DNA of 64,000 bases from Synanceia verrucosa. Taxonomy: Eukaryota; Chordata; Actinopteri; Perciformes; Synanceiidae. The position numbers were made by a program, and so were the translations under genes. The stretch's first letter is position 1; each line of letters begins with the position of its first letter. The stretch covers positions 1-64,000 of the forward strand of contig JAQQSB010001463.1 in assembly GCA_029721515.1 (NCBI GenBank), read 5' to 3'. A model generated the notes under the pieces. The model did not search any database, was not told the origin of the DNA, and was given only the letters and a program-made list of their open reading frames with translations. Below are positions 37,056 through 49,055 of this stretch, one piece after another.

Positions 37056-37620
37056 TCAAAAAATTTCATGTCATAAAAAGTGCTGAAAATGCCTTCTTAT
37101 GGCCTGTAGAGTGAATTCATGGTGATATCTGGGCAGAAAAGTGCCAAGAAGGCCATTTTTTAGGACCTGAAAAATTAGGAAAAAAAATCATACCGCGGTA
37201 TGCCGAAAAAGTCAAAATTTTCAAAAAATTTCATGTCATAAAAAGTGCTGAAAATGCCTTCTTATGGCCAGTAGAGTGAATTCATGGTGATATCTGGGGA
37301 GAAAAGTGCCAAAAAAGCCATTTTTTAGGACCTGAAAAATTTGAAAAAAAAATCATACCGCGGTATGCCGAAAAAGTCAAAAATTGTCAAAAAATTTCAT
37401 GTCATAAAAAGTGCTGAAAATGCCTTCTTATGGCCTGTAGAGTGAATTCATGGTGATATCTGGGCAGAAAAGTGCCAAAAAGGCCATTTTTTAGGACCTG
37501 AAAAATTAGAAAAAAAATCATACCGCGGTATGCCGAAAAAGTCAAAAATTGTCAAAAAATTTCATGTCATAAAAAGTGCTGAAAATGCCTTCTTATGGCC
37601 TGTAGAGTGAATTCATGGTG

Positions 37621-39360
37621 ATATCTGGGCAGAAAAAGTGCCAAAAAGGCCATTTTTAGGACACTGGAAAAATTAGAAAAAAAAAAAATCATACCCTTGG
37701 TATGCCGAAAAAGTCAAAAATTGTCAAAAATTTCATGTCATAAAAAGTGCTGAAAATGCCTTCTTATGGCCTGTAGAGTGAATTCATGGTGATATCTGGG
37801 GAGAAAAGTGCCAAAGGCCATTTTTGGGACATCTGAAAAATTAGAAAAAAAAATCATACCATGGTATGCCGAAAAAGTCAAAAATTGTCAAAAATTTCAT
37901 GTCATAAAAAGTGCTGAAAATGCCTTCTTATGGCCTGTAGAGTGAATTCATGGTGATATCTGGGCAGAAAAGTGCCAAAGGCCATTTTTAGGACCTGAAA
38001 AATTAGAAAAAAAATCATACCTTGGTATGCCGAAAAAGTCAAAAATTGTCAAAAAATTTCATGTCATAAAAAGTGCTGAAAATGCCTTCTTATGGCCTGT
38101 AGAGTGAATTCATGGTGATATCTGGGGAGAAAAGTGCCAAAGGCCATTTTTAGGACCTGAAAAATTAGAAAAAAAATCATACCGCGGTATGCCGAAAAAG
38201 TCAAAAATTGTCAAAAATTTCATGTCATAAAAAGTGCTGAAAATGCCTTGATATGGCCTGTAGAGTGAATTCATGGTGATATCTGGGCAGAAAAAGTGCC
38301 AAAGGCCATTTTTAGGACCTGAAAAATTAGAAAAAAAATCATACCCTTGGTATGCCGAAAAAGTCAAAAATTGTCAAAAATTTCATGTCATAAAAAGTGC
38401 TGAAAATGCCTTCTTATGGCCTGTAGAGTGAATTCATGGTGATATCTGGGCAGAAAAAGTGCCAAAAAAGGCCATTTTTAGGACCTGAAAAATTTGAAAA
38501 AAAAATCATACCCAGCGGTATGCCGAAAAAGTCAAAAATTGTCAAAAATTTCATGTCATAAAAAGTGCTGAAAATGCCTTCTTATGGCCTGTAGAGTGAA
38601 TTCATGGTGATATCTGGGCAGAAAAAGTGCCAAAGGCCATTTTTAGGACATGAAAAATATTGAAAAAAAATCATAACTCTTGATGCCGAAAAAGTCAAAA
38701 ATTGTCAAAAAATTTCATGTCATAAAAAGTGCTGAAAATGCCTTCTTATGGCCTGTAGAGTGAATTCATGGTGATATCTGGGCAGAAAAGTGCCAAAAAG
38801 GCCATTTTTTAGGACCTCAAAAATTAGAAAAAAAAAAAAAACCCTGGAATGCCGAAAAAGTCAAAAATTGTCAAAAATTTCATGTCATAAAAAGTGCTGA
38901 AAATGCCTTCTTATGGCCTGTAGAGTGAATTCATGGTGATATCTGGGCAGAAAAGTGCCAAAGGCCATTTTTAGGACCTGAAAAATTAGAAAAAAATCAT
39001 ACCGCGGTATGCCGAAAAAGTCAAAAATTGTCAAAAATTTCATGTCATAAAAAGTGCTGAAAATGCCTTCATATGGCGTGTAGAGTGAATTCATGGTGAT
39101 ATCTGGGCAGAAAAGTGCCAAAAAGGCCATTTTTTACGACCTGAAAAATTAGAAAAAAAAAATCATACCACGGTATGCCGGAAAAGTCAAAAATTGTCAA
39201 AAAATTTCATGTTATAGAAAGTGCTGAAAATGCCTTCTTATGGCCTGTAGAGTGAATTCATGTTGATATCTGGGGAAAAAAGTGCCAAAGGCCATTTTTA
39301 GGACCTGAAAAATTAGAAAAAAAATCATACCTTGGTATGCCGAAAAAGTCAAAAATTGTC
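37621..39360 (+). repeat. Compact array block
   Basis: EcoRI starts at 37780, 37944, 38106 and 38267 give 164, 162 and 161 bp. Units show GAAAAAGTGCC, CCAAAGGCC, T5 and cores CTTGG, CATGG or CAGCGG. One unit (38829-38854) has a long A-run followed by CCCTGGAATGCCG with no left palindrome arm. Only satellite is seen. Confidence 0.88.
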
Positions 39361-40949
39361 AAAAATTTCATGTCATAAAAAGTGCTGAAAATGCCTTCTT
39401 ATGGCCAGTGGAGTGAATTCATGGTGATATCTGGGCAGAAAAAGTGCCAAAAAGGCCATTTTTTAGGACCTGAAAAATTAGAAAAAAAATCATACCGCGG
39501 TATGCCGAAAAAGTCAAAAATTGTCAAAAAATTTCATGTCATAAAAAGTGCTGAAAATGCCTTCTTATGGCCTGTAGAGTGAATTCATGGTGATATCTGG
39601 GCAGAAAAGTGCCAAAAAGGCCATTTTTTAGGACCTGAAAAATTAGAAAAAAAAAATCATACCGCGGTATGCCGAAAAAGTCAAAAATTGTCAAAAAATT
39701 TCATGTCATAAAAAGTGCTGAAAATGCCTTCTTATGGCGTGTAGAGTGAATTCATGGTGATATCTGGGCAGAAAAGTGCAAAAAGGCCATTTTTTAGGAC
39801 CTTAAAAATTAGAAAAAAAAATCATACCACGGTATGCCGAAAAAGTCAAAAATTGTCAAAAAATTTCATGTCATAAAAAGTGCTGAAAATGCCTTCTTAT
39901 GGCCTGTAGAGTGAATTCATGGTGATATCTGGGCAGAAAAGTGCCAAAAAGGCCATTTTTTAGGACCTGAAAAATTAGAAAAAAAAATCATACCGAAAAG
40001 GTCAAAAATTGTCAAAAAATTTCATGTCATAAAAAGTGCTGAAAATGCCTTCTTATGGCCTGTAGAGTGAATTCATGGTGATATCTGGGCAGAAAAGTGC
40101 CAAAAAGGCCATTTTTTAGGACCTGAAAAATTAGAAAAAAAATCATACCGCGGTAAGCCGAAAAAGTCAAAAATTGTCAAAAATTTAATGTCATAAAAGT
40201 GCTGAAAATGCCTTCTTATGGCCTGTAGAGTGAATTCATGGTGATATCTGGGCAGAAAAAGTGCCAAAGGCCATTTTTTAGGACCTGAAAAATTTGGAAA
40301 AAAACACATACCGTGGTATGCCGAAAAAGTAAAAAATTGTCAAAAATTTCATGTCATAAAAAGTGCTGAAAATGCCTTCTTATGGCCTGTAGAGTGAATT
40401 CATGGTGACATCTGGGCAGAAAAGTGCCAAAAAGGCCATTTTTTAGGACCTGAAAAATTAGAAAAAAAAAATCATAACGCGGTATGCCGAAAAAGTCAAA
40501 AATTGTCAAAAAATTTCATGTCATAAAAAGTGCTGAAAATGCCTTCTTATGGCCTGTAGAGTGAATTCATGGTGATATCTGGGGAGAAAAGTGCAAAAAA
40601 GGCCATTTTTTAGGACATCAAAAATTAGAAAAAAAAATCATACCGCGGTATGCCGAAAAAGTCAAAAATTGTCAAAAAATTTCATGTCATAAAAAGTGCT
40701 GAAAATGCCTTCTTATGGCCTGTAGAGTGAATTCATGGTGCTATCTGGGCAGAAAAAGTGCCAAAAGGCCATTTTTAGGACCTGAAAAATTAGAAAAAAA
40801 ATCATACCGCGGTATGCCGAAAAAGTCAAAAATTGTCAAAATTTCATGTCATAAAAAGTGCTGAAAAATGCCTTCTTATGGCCTGTAGAGTGAATTCATG
40901 GTGATATCTGGGCAGAAAACTGCCAAAAAGGCCATTTTTTAGGACCTGA

Positions 40950-40980
40950 AAAATGAGAAAAAAAATCAGACCGTGATATG
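40950..40980 (+). repeat. Rare haplotype AATGAG...CAGACCGTG, copy 2 of 3
   Basis: Carries AAATGAG and CAGACCGTG linked as at 14242 and 57748, with one private change (GATATG for GGTATG). Confidence 0.82.
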
Positions 40981-43163
40981 CCGAAAAAGTCAAAAATTGT
41001 CAAAAAATTTCATGTCATAAAAAGTGCTGAAAATGCCTTCTTATGGCCAGTAGAGTGAATTAATGGTGATATCTAGGAAGAAAAGTGTGAAAAAAGCCAT
41101 TTTTTAGGACATGAAAAATTTGAAAAAAAAATCATACCGCGGTATGCCGAGAAAGTCAAAAATTGTCAAAAAATTTCATGTCATAAAAAGTGCTGAAAAT
41201 GCCTTCTTATGGCCTGTAGAGTGAATTCATGGTGATATCTGGGCAGAAAAGTGCCAAAGGCCATTTTTAGGACATCTGAAAAATTAGAAAAAAAAAAAAT
41301 CATACGCAGTATGCCGAAAAAGTCAAAAATTGTCAAAAATTTCATGTCATAAAAGTGCTGAAAATGCCTTCTTATGGCCTGTAGAGTGAATTCATGGTGA
41401 TATCTGGGCAGAAAAGTGCCAAAGGCCATTTTTAGGAACCTGAAAAATTTGAAAAAAATCATCATACCGCGGTATGCCAAAAAAGTTAAAAACTGTTAAA
41501 AACTTTCATGTCATAAAAAGTGCTGAAAATGCCTTCTTATGGCCTGTAGAGTGAATTCATAGTGATATCTGGGGAGGAAAAGGGCCAAAAAGGCCATTTT
41601 TTAGGACCTGAAAAATTAGAAAAAAAAATCATACCGCGGTATGCCGAAAAAGTCAAAAATTGTCAAAAAATTTCATGTCATAAAAAGTGCTGAAAATGCC
41701 TTCTTATGGCCTGTAGAGTGAATTCATGGTGATATCTGGGCAGAAAAGTGCCAAAAAGGCCATTTGTTAGGACCTGAAAAAATTAGAAAAAAAAAAAAAT
41801 CATACGCGGTATGCCGAAAAAGTCAAAAATTGTCAAAAAATTTCATGTCATATAAAGTGCTGAAAATGCCTTCTTATGGCCTGTAGAGTGAATTCATGGT
41901 GATATCTGGGCAGAAAAGTGCCAAAAAGGCCATTTTTTAGGACCTGAAAAATTAGAAAAAAAAATCATACCGCAGTATGCCGAAAAAGTCAAAAATTGTC
42001 AAAAAATTTCATGTCATAAAAAGTGCTGAAAATGCCTTCTTATGGCCTGTAGAGTGAATTCATGGTGATATCTGGGCAGAAAAGTGCCAAAAAGGCCATT
42101 TTTTAGGACCTGAAAAATTAGAAAAAAAAATCATACCGCGGTATGCCGAAAAAGTCAAAAATTGTCAAAAAATTTCATGTCATAAAAAGTGCTGAAAATG
42201 CCTTCTTATTGCCTGTAGAGTGAATTCATGGTGATATCTGGGGAGAAAAGAGGCAAAAAGGCCATTTTTTAGGACATCAAAAATTAGAAAAAAAAATCAT
42301 ACCGCGGTATGCCGAAAAAGTCAAAAATTGTAAAAAATATTCATGTCATATAAAGTGCTGTAAATTCCTTCTTATGGCGTGTAGAGTGAATTCATGGTGA
42401 TATCTGGGCAGAAAAAGTGCCAAAAAGGCCATTTTTAGGAACTGAAAAATTAGAAAAAAATCATACCATGGTATGCCGAAAAAGTCAAAAATTGTCAAAA
42501 AATTTCATGTCATAAAAAGGGCTGAAAATGCCTTCTTATTGCCTGTAGTGTGAATTCTTGTTGATATCTGGGCAGAAAAGTGCCAAAAGGCCATTTTTTA
42601 GGACCTGAAAAATTAGAAAAAAAAAATCATACCGCGGTATGCCGAAAAAGTCAAAAATTGTCAAAAAATTTCATGTCATAAAAAGTGCTGAAAATGCCTT
42701 CTTATGGCCTGTAGAGTGAATTCATGGTGATATCTGGGCAGAAAAAGTGCCAAAGGCCATTTTTAGGACCTGAAAAATTAGAAAAAAAAAAAATCATACC
42801 GCGGTATGCCGAAAAAGTCAAAAATTGTCAAAAATTTCATGTCATAAAAAGTGCTGAAAATGCCTTCTTATGGCCTGTAGAGTGAATTCATGGTGATATC
42901 TGGGGAGAAAAGTGCCAAAAAGGCCATTTTTAGGACATCTGAAAAATTAGAAAAAAAAAAAAAATCATACCGCGGTATGCCAGAAAAAGTCAAAAATTGT
43001 CAAAAAATTTCATGTCATAAAAAGTGCTGAAAATGCCTTCTTATGGCCTGTAGAGTGAATTCATGGTGATATCTGGGCAGAAAAAGTGCCAAAGGCCATT
43101 TTTAGGACCTGAAAAATTTGAAAAAAACCTCATACCTCGGTATGCCGAAAAAGTCAAAAATTG

Positions 43164-43198
43164 TTAAAAAATTTCTTGTCAGTATTAGTCCTGAATAT
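43164..43198 (+). repeat. Divergent segment in the CATGTCAT region
   Basis: TTCTTGTCAGTATTAGTCC replaces TTCATGTCATAAAAAGTGC, with several substitutions over about 20 bp. Flanks are consensus. This stretch is otherwise among the least variable of the monomer. Confidence 0.75.
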
Positions 43199-44528
43199 GC
43201 CTTCTTATGGCCTGTAGAGTGAATTCATGGTGATATCTGGGGAGAAAAGTGGCAAAAAGGCCATTTTTTAGGACATCAAAAATTAGAAAAAAAAAATCAT
43301 ACCTTGGTATGCCGAAAAAGTCAAAAATTGTCAAAAAATATCATGTCATAAAAAGTGCTGAAAATGCCTTGTTATGGCCTGCAGAGTGAATTCATGGTGA
43401 TATCTGGGCAGAAAAGTGCCAAAAAGGCCATTTTTTAGGACCTGAAAAATTAGAAAAAAATCATACCGCGGTATGCCGAAAAAGTCAAAAATTGTCAAAA
43501 AATTTCATGTCATAAAAAGTGCTGAAAATGCCTTCTTATGGCCTGTAGAGTGAATTCATGGTGATATCTGGGCAGAAAAGTGCCAAAAAGGCCATTTTTT
43601 AGGAACTGAAAAATTAGAAAAAAAATCATACCGCGGTATGCCGAAAAAGTCAAAAATTGTCAAAAAATTTCATGTCATAAAAAGTGCTGAAAATGCCTTC
43701 TTATGGCCTGTAGAGTGAATTCATGGTGATATCTGGGGAGAAAAGTGCCAAAAAGGCCATTTTTTAGGACCTGAAAAATTAGAAAAAAAAATCATACCGC
43801 GGTATGTCGAAAAAGTCAAAAATTGTCAAAAAATTTCATGTCATAAAAAGTGCTGAAAATGCCTTCTTATGGCCTGTAGAGTGAATTCATGGTGATATCT
43901 GGTGAGAAAAGTGCAAAAAAGGCCATTTTTTAGGACATCAAAAATTAGAAAAAAAATTCATACCGCGGTATGCCGAAAAAGTCAAAAATTGTCAAAAAAT
44001 TTCATGTCATATAAGTGCTGTAAATGCCTTCTTTTGGCCTGTAGAGTGAATTCATGGTGATATCTGGGGAGAAAAGTGCCAAAGGCCATTTTTAGGACAT
44101 CTGAAAAAATTAGAAAAAAAAATCATACCATGGTATGCCGAAAAAGTCAAAAATTGTCAAAAATTTCATGTCATAAAAAGTGCTGAAAATGCCTTCTTAT
44201 GGCCAGTAGAGTGAATTCATGTTGATATCTGGGCAGAAAAGTGCCAAAAAGGCCATTTTTTAGGACCTGAAAATTAGAAAAAAAAATCATACCACGATAT
44301 GCCGAAAAAGTCAAAAATTGTCAAAAAATTTCATGTCATAAAAAGTGCTGAAAATGCCTTCTTATGGCCTGTAGAGTGAATTTATGGTGATATCTGGGCA
44401 GAAAAGTGCCAAAGGCCATTTTTAGGACCTGGAAAAATTAGAAAAAAAATCATACCGCGGTATGCCGAAAAAGTCAAAAATTGTCAAAAATTTTCATGTC
44501 ATAAAAAGTGCTGAAAATGCCTTCTTAT

Positions 44529-44550
44529 GTACTGAAGACTGTATTCTTGG
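44529..44550 (+). repeat. Divergent segment removing the EcoRI site
   Basis: GTACTGAAGACTGTATTCTTGG replaces the end of one unit and the start of the next, so GAATTC is lost. It has substitutions plus small shifts, with normal sequence on both sides. Confidence 0.75.
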
Positions 44551-46858
44551 TGATATCTGGGCAGAAAAAGTGCCAAAAAGGCCATTTTTAGGACCTGAAA
44601 AATTTGACAAAAAAAATCATACCGCGGTATGCCGAAAAAGTCAAAAATTGTCAAAAATTTTCATGTCATAAAAAGTGCTGAAAATGCCTTCTTATGGCCT
44701 GTAGAGTGAAGTCATGGTGATATCTGGGGAGAAAAGTGCCAAAGGCCATTTTTGAGGAGCTGAAAAAATAGAAAAAAAAATCATACCGCGGTATGCCGAA
44801 AAAGTCAAAAATTGTCAAAAAATTTCATGTCATAAAAAGTGCTGAAAATGCCTTCTTATGGCCTGTAGAGTGAATTCATAGTGATATCTGGGCAGAAAAA
44901 GTGCCAAAGGCCATTTTTAGGACCTGAAAAATTAGGAAAAAAAATCATACCGCGGTATGCCGAAAAAGTCAAAAATTGTCAAAAAATTTCATGTCATAAA
45001 AAGTGCTGAAAATGCCTTCTTATGGCCTGTAGAGTGAATTCATGGTGATATCTGGGCAGAAAAGTGCCAAAAGGCCATTTTTTAGGACCTGAAAAATTAG
45101 AAAAAAAAAATCATACCGCGGTATGCCGAAAAAGTCAAAAATTGTCAAAAAATTTCATGTCATAAAAAGTGCTGAAAATGCCTTCTTATGGCCTGTAGAG
45201 TGAATTCATGGTGATATCTGGGCAGAAAAGTGCCAAAAGGCCATTTTTTAGGACCTGAAAAATTTGAAAAAGAAATCATACCGCGGTATGCCGAAAAAGT
45301 CAAAAATTGTCAAAAAAACTTCATGTCATAAAAAGTGCTGAAAATGCCTTCTCATGGCGTGTAGAGTGAATTCATGGTGATATCTGGGGAGAAAAGTACC
45401 AAAAAGGCCATTTTTTAGGACCTGAAAAATTAGAAAAAAATCATACCGCGGTATGCCGAAAAAGTCAAAAATTGTCAAAAAATTTCATGTCATAAAAAGT
45501 GCTGAAAATGCCTTCTTATGGCCTGTAGAGTGAATTCATGGTGATATCTGGGCAGAAAAGTGCCAAAAAGGCCATTTTTTAGGACCTGAAAAATTAGAAA
45601 AAAAAATCATACCACGGTATGCCGAAAAAGTCAAAAATTGTCAAAAAATTTCATGTCATAAAAAGTGCTGAAAATGCCTTCTTATGGCCTGTAGAGTGAA
45701 TTCATGGTGATATCTGGGGAGAAAAGTGGCAAAAAGGCCATTTTTTAGGACATCAAAAATTAGAAAAAAAAAAAAATCATACCACGGTATGCCGAAAAAG
45801 TCAAAAATTGTCAAAAAATTTCATGTCATAAAAAGTGCTGAAAATGCCTTCTTATGGCCTGTAGAGTGAATTCATGGTGATATCTGGGCAGAAAAAGTGC
45901 CAAAGGCCATTTTTAGGAACTGAAAAATTAGAAAAAAAATCATACCGCGGTATGCCGAAAAAGTCAAAAATTGTCAAAAATTTCATGTCATAAAAAGTGC
46001 TGAAAATGCCTTCTTATGGCCTGTAGAGTGAATTCATAGTGATATCTGGGGAGAAAAGTGCCAAAAAGGCCATTTTTTAGGACCTGAAAAATTAGAAAAA
46101 AAAATCATACCGCGGTATGCCGAAAAAGTCAAAAATTGTGAAAAAATTTCATGTCATAAAAGTGCTGAAAATGCCTTCTTATGGCCTGTAGAGTGAATTC
46201 ATGGTGATATCTGGGGAGAAAAGTGCCAAAAGGCCATTTTTAGGACCTGAAAAATTTGAAAAAATAAATCATACCCTTGGTATGCCGAAAAAGTCAAAAA
46301 TTGTCAAAAATTTCATGTCATAAAAGTGCTGAAAATGCCTTCTTATGGCCTGTAGAGTGAATTCATGGTGATATCTGGGGAGAAAAAGTGCCAAAGGCCA
46401 TTTTTAGGACCTGAAAAATTAGAAAAAAAATCATACCACGGTATGCCGAAAAAGTCAAAAATTGTCAAAACATTTCATGTCATAAAAAGTGCTGAAAATG
46501 CCTTCTTATTGCCAGTAGATTGAATTCATAGTGATATCTGGGGAGAAAAGTGCCAAAAAGGCAATTTTTTGGAACTGGAAAATTTAGAAAAAAAAAATCA
46601 TACCGCGGTATGCCGAAAAAGTCAAAAATTGTCAAAAAATTTCATGTCATAAAAAGTGCTGAAAATGCCTTCTTATGGCCTGTAGAGTGAATTCATGGTG
46701 ATATCTGGGCAGAAAAGTGCCAAAAGGCCATTTTTTAGGACCTGAAAAATTAGAAAAAAAAATCATACCTTGGTATGCCGAAAAAGTCAAAAATTGTCAA
46801 AAATTTCATGTCATAAAAGTGCTGAAAATGCCTTCTTATGGCCTGTAGAGTGAATTCA

Positions 46859-46912
46859 TTGAGATATCTCGTCAGAATTTTGCCAAACTTCCCTATTTTT
46901 ATGTCCTTAAAA
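46859..46912 (+). repeat. Substitution-dense patch without indels
   Basis: Aligned to the consensus over the 66 bp starting at the EcoRI site (46852), 16 bases differ and the length is unchanged. Eleven of the 16 changes are to T (six G to T, five A to T). EcoRI, EcoRV and the sequence from AAATTTG onward are intact. This dense, one-sided pattern differs from the indel-type variation seen elsewhere. Confidence 0.82.
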
Positions 46913-49013
46913 ATTTGAAAAAAAAATCATACCGCGGTATGCCGAAAAAGTCAAAAATTGTCAAAAAATTTCATGTCATAAAAGTGCTGAAAATGCCTTC
47001 TTATGGCCTGTAGAGTGAATTCATGGTGATATCTGGGCAGAAAAAGTGCCAAAGGCCATTTTTAGAAACTGAAAAATTAGAAAAAAAATCATACCGCGGT
47101 ATGCCAAAAAAGTCAAAAATTGTCAAAAAATTTCATGTCATAAAAAGTGCTGAAAATGCCTTCTTATGGCCTGTAGAGTGAATTCATGTTGATATCTGGG
47201 GAGAAAAGTGCCAAAAAGGCCATGTTTTAGGAGCTGAAAAATTTGAAAAAAAAATCATGCCGAAAAAGTCAAAAATTGTCAAAAAATTTCATGTCATAAA
47301 AAGTGCTGAAAATGCCTTCTTATGGCCTGTAGAGTGAATTCATGGTGATATCTGGGCAGAAAAGTGCCAAAAAGGCCATTTTTTAGGACATCAAAAATTT
47401 GAAAAAAATCATACCCATGGTATGCCGAAAAAAGTCAAAAATTGTCAAAAACTTCATGTCATAAAAAGTGCTGAAAATGCCTTCTTATGGCCTGTAGAGT
47501 GAATTCATGGTGATATCTGGGCAGAAAAGTGCCAAAAAGGCCATTTTTTAGGACCTGAAAAATTAGAAAAAAAAATCATACCGCGGTATGCCGAAAAAGT
47601 CAAAAATTGTCAAAAAATTTCATGTCATAAAAAGTGCTGAAAATGCCTTCTTATGGCCTGTAGAGTGAATTCATGGTGATATCTGGGGAGAAAAGTGCCA
47701 AAAGGCCATTTTTAGGAACTGAAAAAATAGAAAAATAAATCATACCGCGGTATGCCGAAAAAGTCAAAAATTGTCAAATAATTTCATTTCATAAAAATTG
47801 CTGAATATGCCTTCTTATTGCCTGTAGAGTGAATTCATGGTGATATCTGGGGAGAAAAGTGCCAAAAAGGCCATTTTTTAGGACCTGAAAAATTAGAAAA
47901 AAAAATCATACCACGGTATGCCGAAAAAGTCAAAAATTGTCAAAAAATTTCATGTCATAAAAAGTGCTGAAAATGCCTTCTTATGGCCTGTAGAGTGAAT
48001 TCATGGTGATATCTGGGCAGAAAAAGTGCCAAAGGCCATTTTTAGGACCTGAAAAATTAGAAAAAAAAAAAAAATCATACCGCGGTATGCCGAAAAAGTC
48101 AAAAATTGTCAAAAATTTCATGTCATAAAAAGTGCTGAAAATGCCTTCTTATGGCCTGTAGAGTGAATTCATGGTGATATCTGGGCAGAAAAAGTGCTAA
48201 AGGCCATTTTTAGGACCTGAAAAATTAGAAAAAAATCATACCCTTGGTATGCCGAAAACGTCAAAAATTGTCAAAAAATTTAATGTCATAAAAAGTGCTG
48301 AACATGCCTTCTTATGGCCTGTAGAGTGAATTCATGGTGATATCTGGGCAGAAAAGTGCCAAAAAGGCCATTTTTTAGGACCTGAAAAATTTGAAAAAAA
48401 AATCATACCGCGGTATGCCGAAAAAGTCAAAAATTGTCAAAAAATTTCATGTCATAAAAAGTGCTGAAAATGCCTTCTTATGGCCTGTAGAGTGAATTCA
48501 TGGTGATATCTGGGGAGAAAAGTGCCAAAAAGGCCATTTTTTAGGACCTGAAAAATTAGAAAAAAAATCATGCCGAAAAAGTCAAAAATTGTCAAAAAAT
48601 TTCATGTCATAAAAAGTGCTGAAAAGGCCTTGTTATAGCCTGCAGAGTGAATTCATGGTGATCTCTGGGGAGAAAAGTGCCAAAAAGGCCATTTTTTAGG
48701 ACCTGAAAAATTAGAAAAAAAAAATCATACCGCGGTATGCCGAAAAAGTCAAAAATTGTCAAAAATTTCATGTCATAAAAAGTGCTGAAAATGCCTTCTT
48801 ATGGCCTGTAGAGTGAATTCATGGTGATATCTGGGCAGAAAAGTGCCAAAAAGGCCATTTTAGGACCTGAAAAATTTGAAAAAAAATCATACCCATGCCG
48901 AAAAAGTCAAAAATTGTCAAAAATTTCATGTCATAAAAAGTGCTGAAAATGCCTTCTTATGGCCTGTAGAGTGAATTCATGGTGATATCTGGGCAGAAAA
49001 GTGCCAAAAAGGC

Positions 49014-49055
49014 CAAAGTATAGGAACCTCAAAAGAAGACAAAAACAGCATACAG
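49014..49055 (+). repeat. Divergent segment replacing the T6 tract
   Basis: GGCCAAAGTATAGGAACCTC replaces GGCCATTTTTTAGGACCTG, followed by AAAAGAAGACAAAAACAGC. The T-tract, the second inverted repeat and the left palindrome arm are changed together. Flanks are typical of the array. Confidence 0.78.

Larger units (their letters stand above)
28801..37620 (+). repeat. Array block, longest stretch of mainly regular monomers
   Basis: Most units between 28840 and 37620 are near consensus, apart from compact units at about 30590-30720, 31020-31230 and 33470-33830. GGACATC units lie at 30405 and 32205. Palindrome losses or rearrangements are at 31575, 32895, 34034, 35373, 35553, 35710 and 37031. No gene or insertion is present. 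Confidence 0.9.
39361..46140 (+). repeat. Array block, mostly regular with scattered divergent units
   Basis: Regular units dominate (39370-40150, 41590-42350, 43400-44030, 44940-45870). Divergent patches lie at 43164-43198 and 44529-44550. The GTGGCAAAAAGG variant occurs at 43249 and 45726. Palindrome arm loss is at 39988-40001 (CATACCGAAAAGGTC). Only satellite is seen. Confidence 0.9.
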
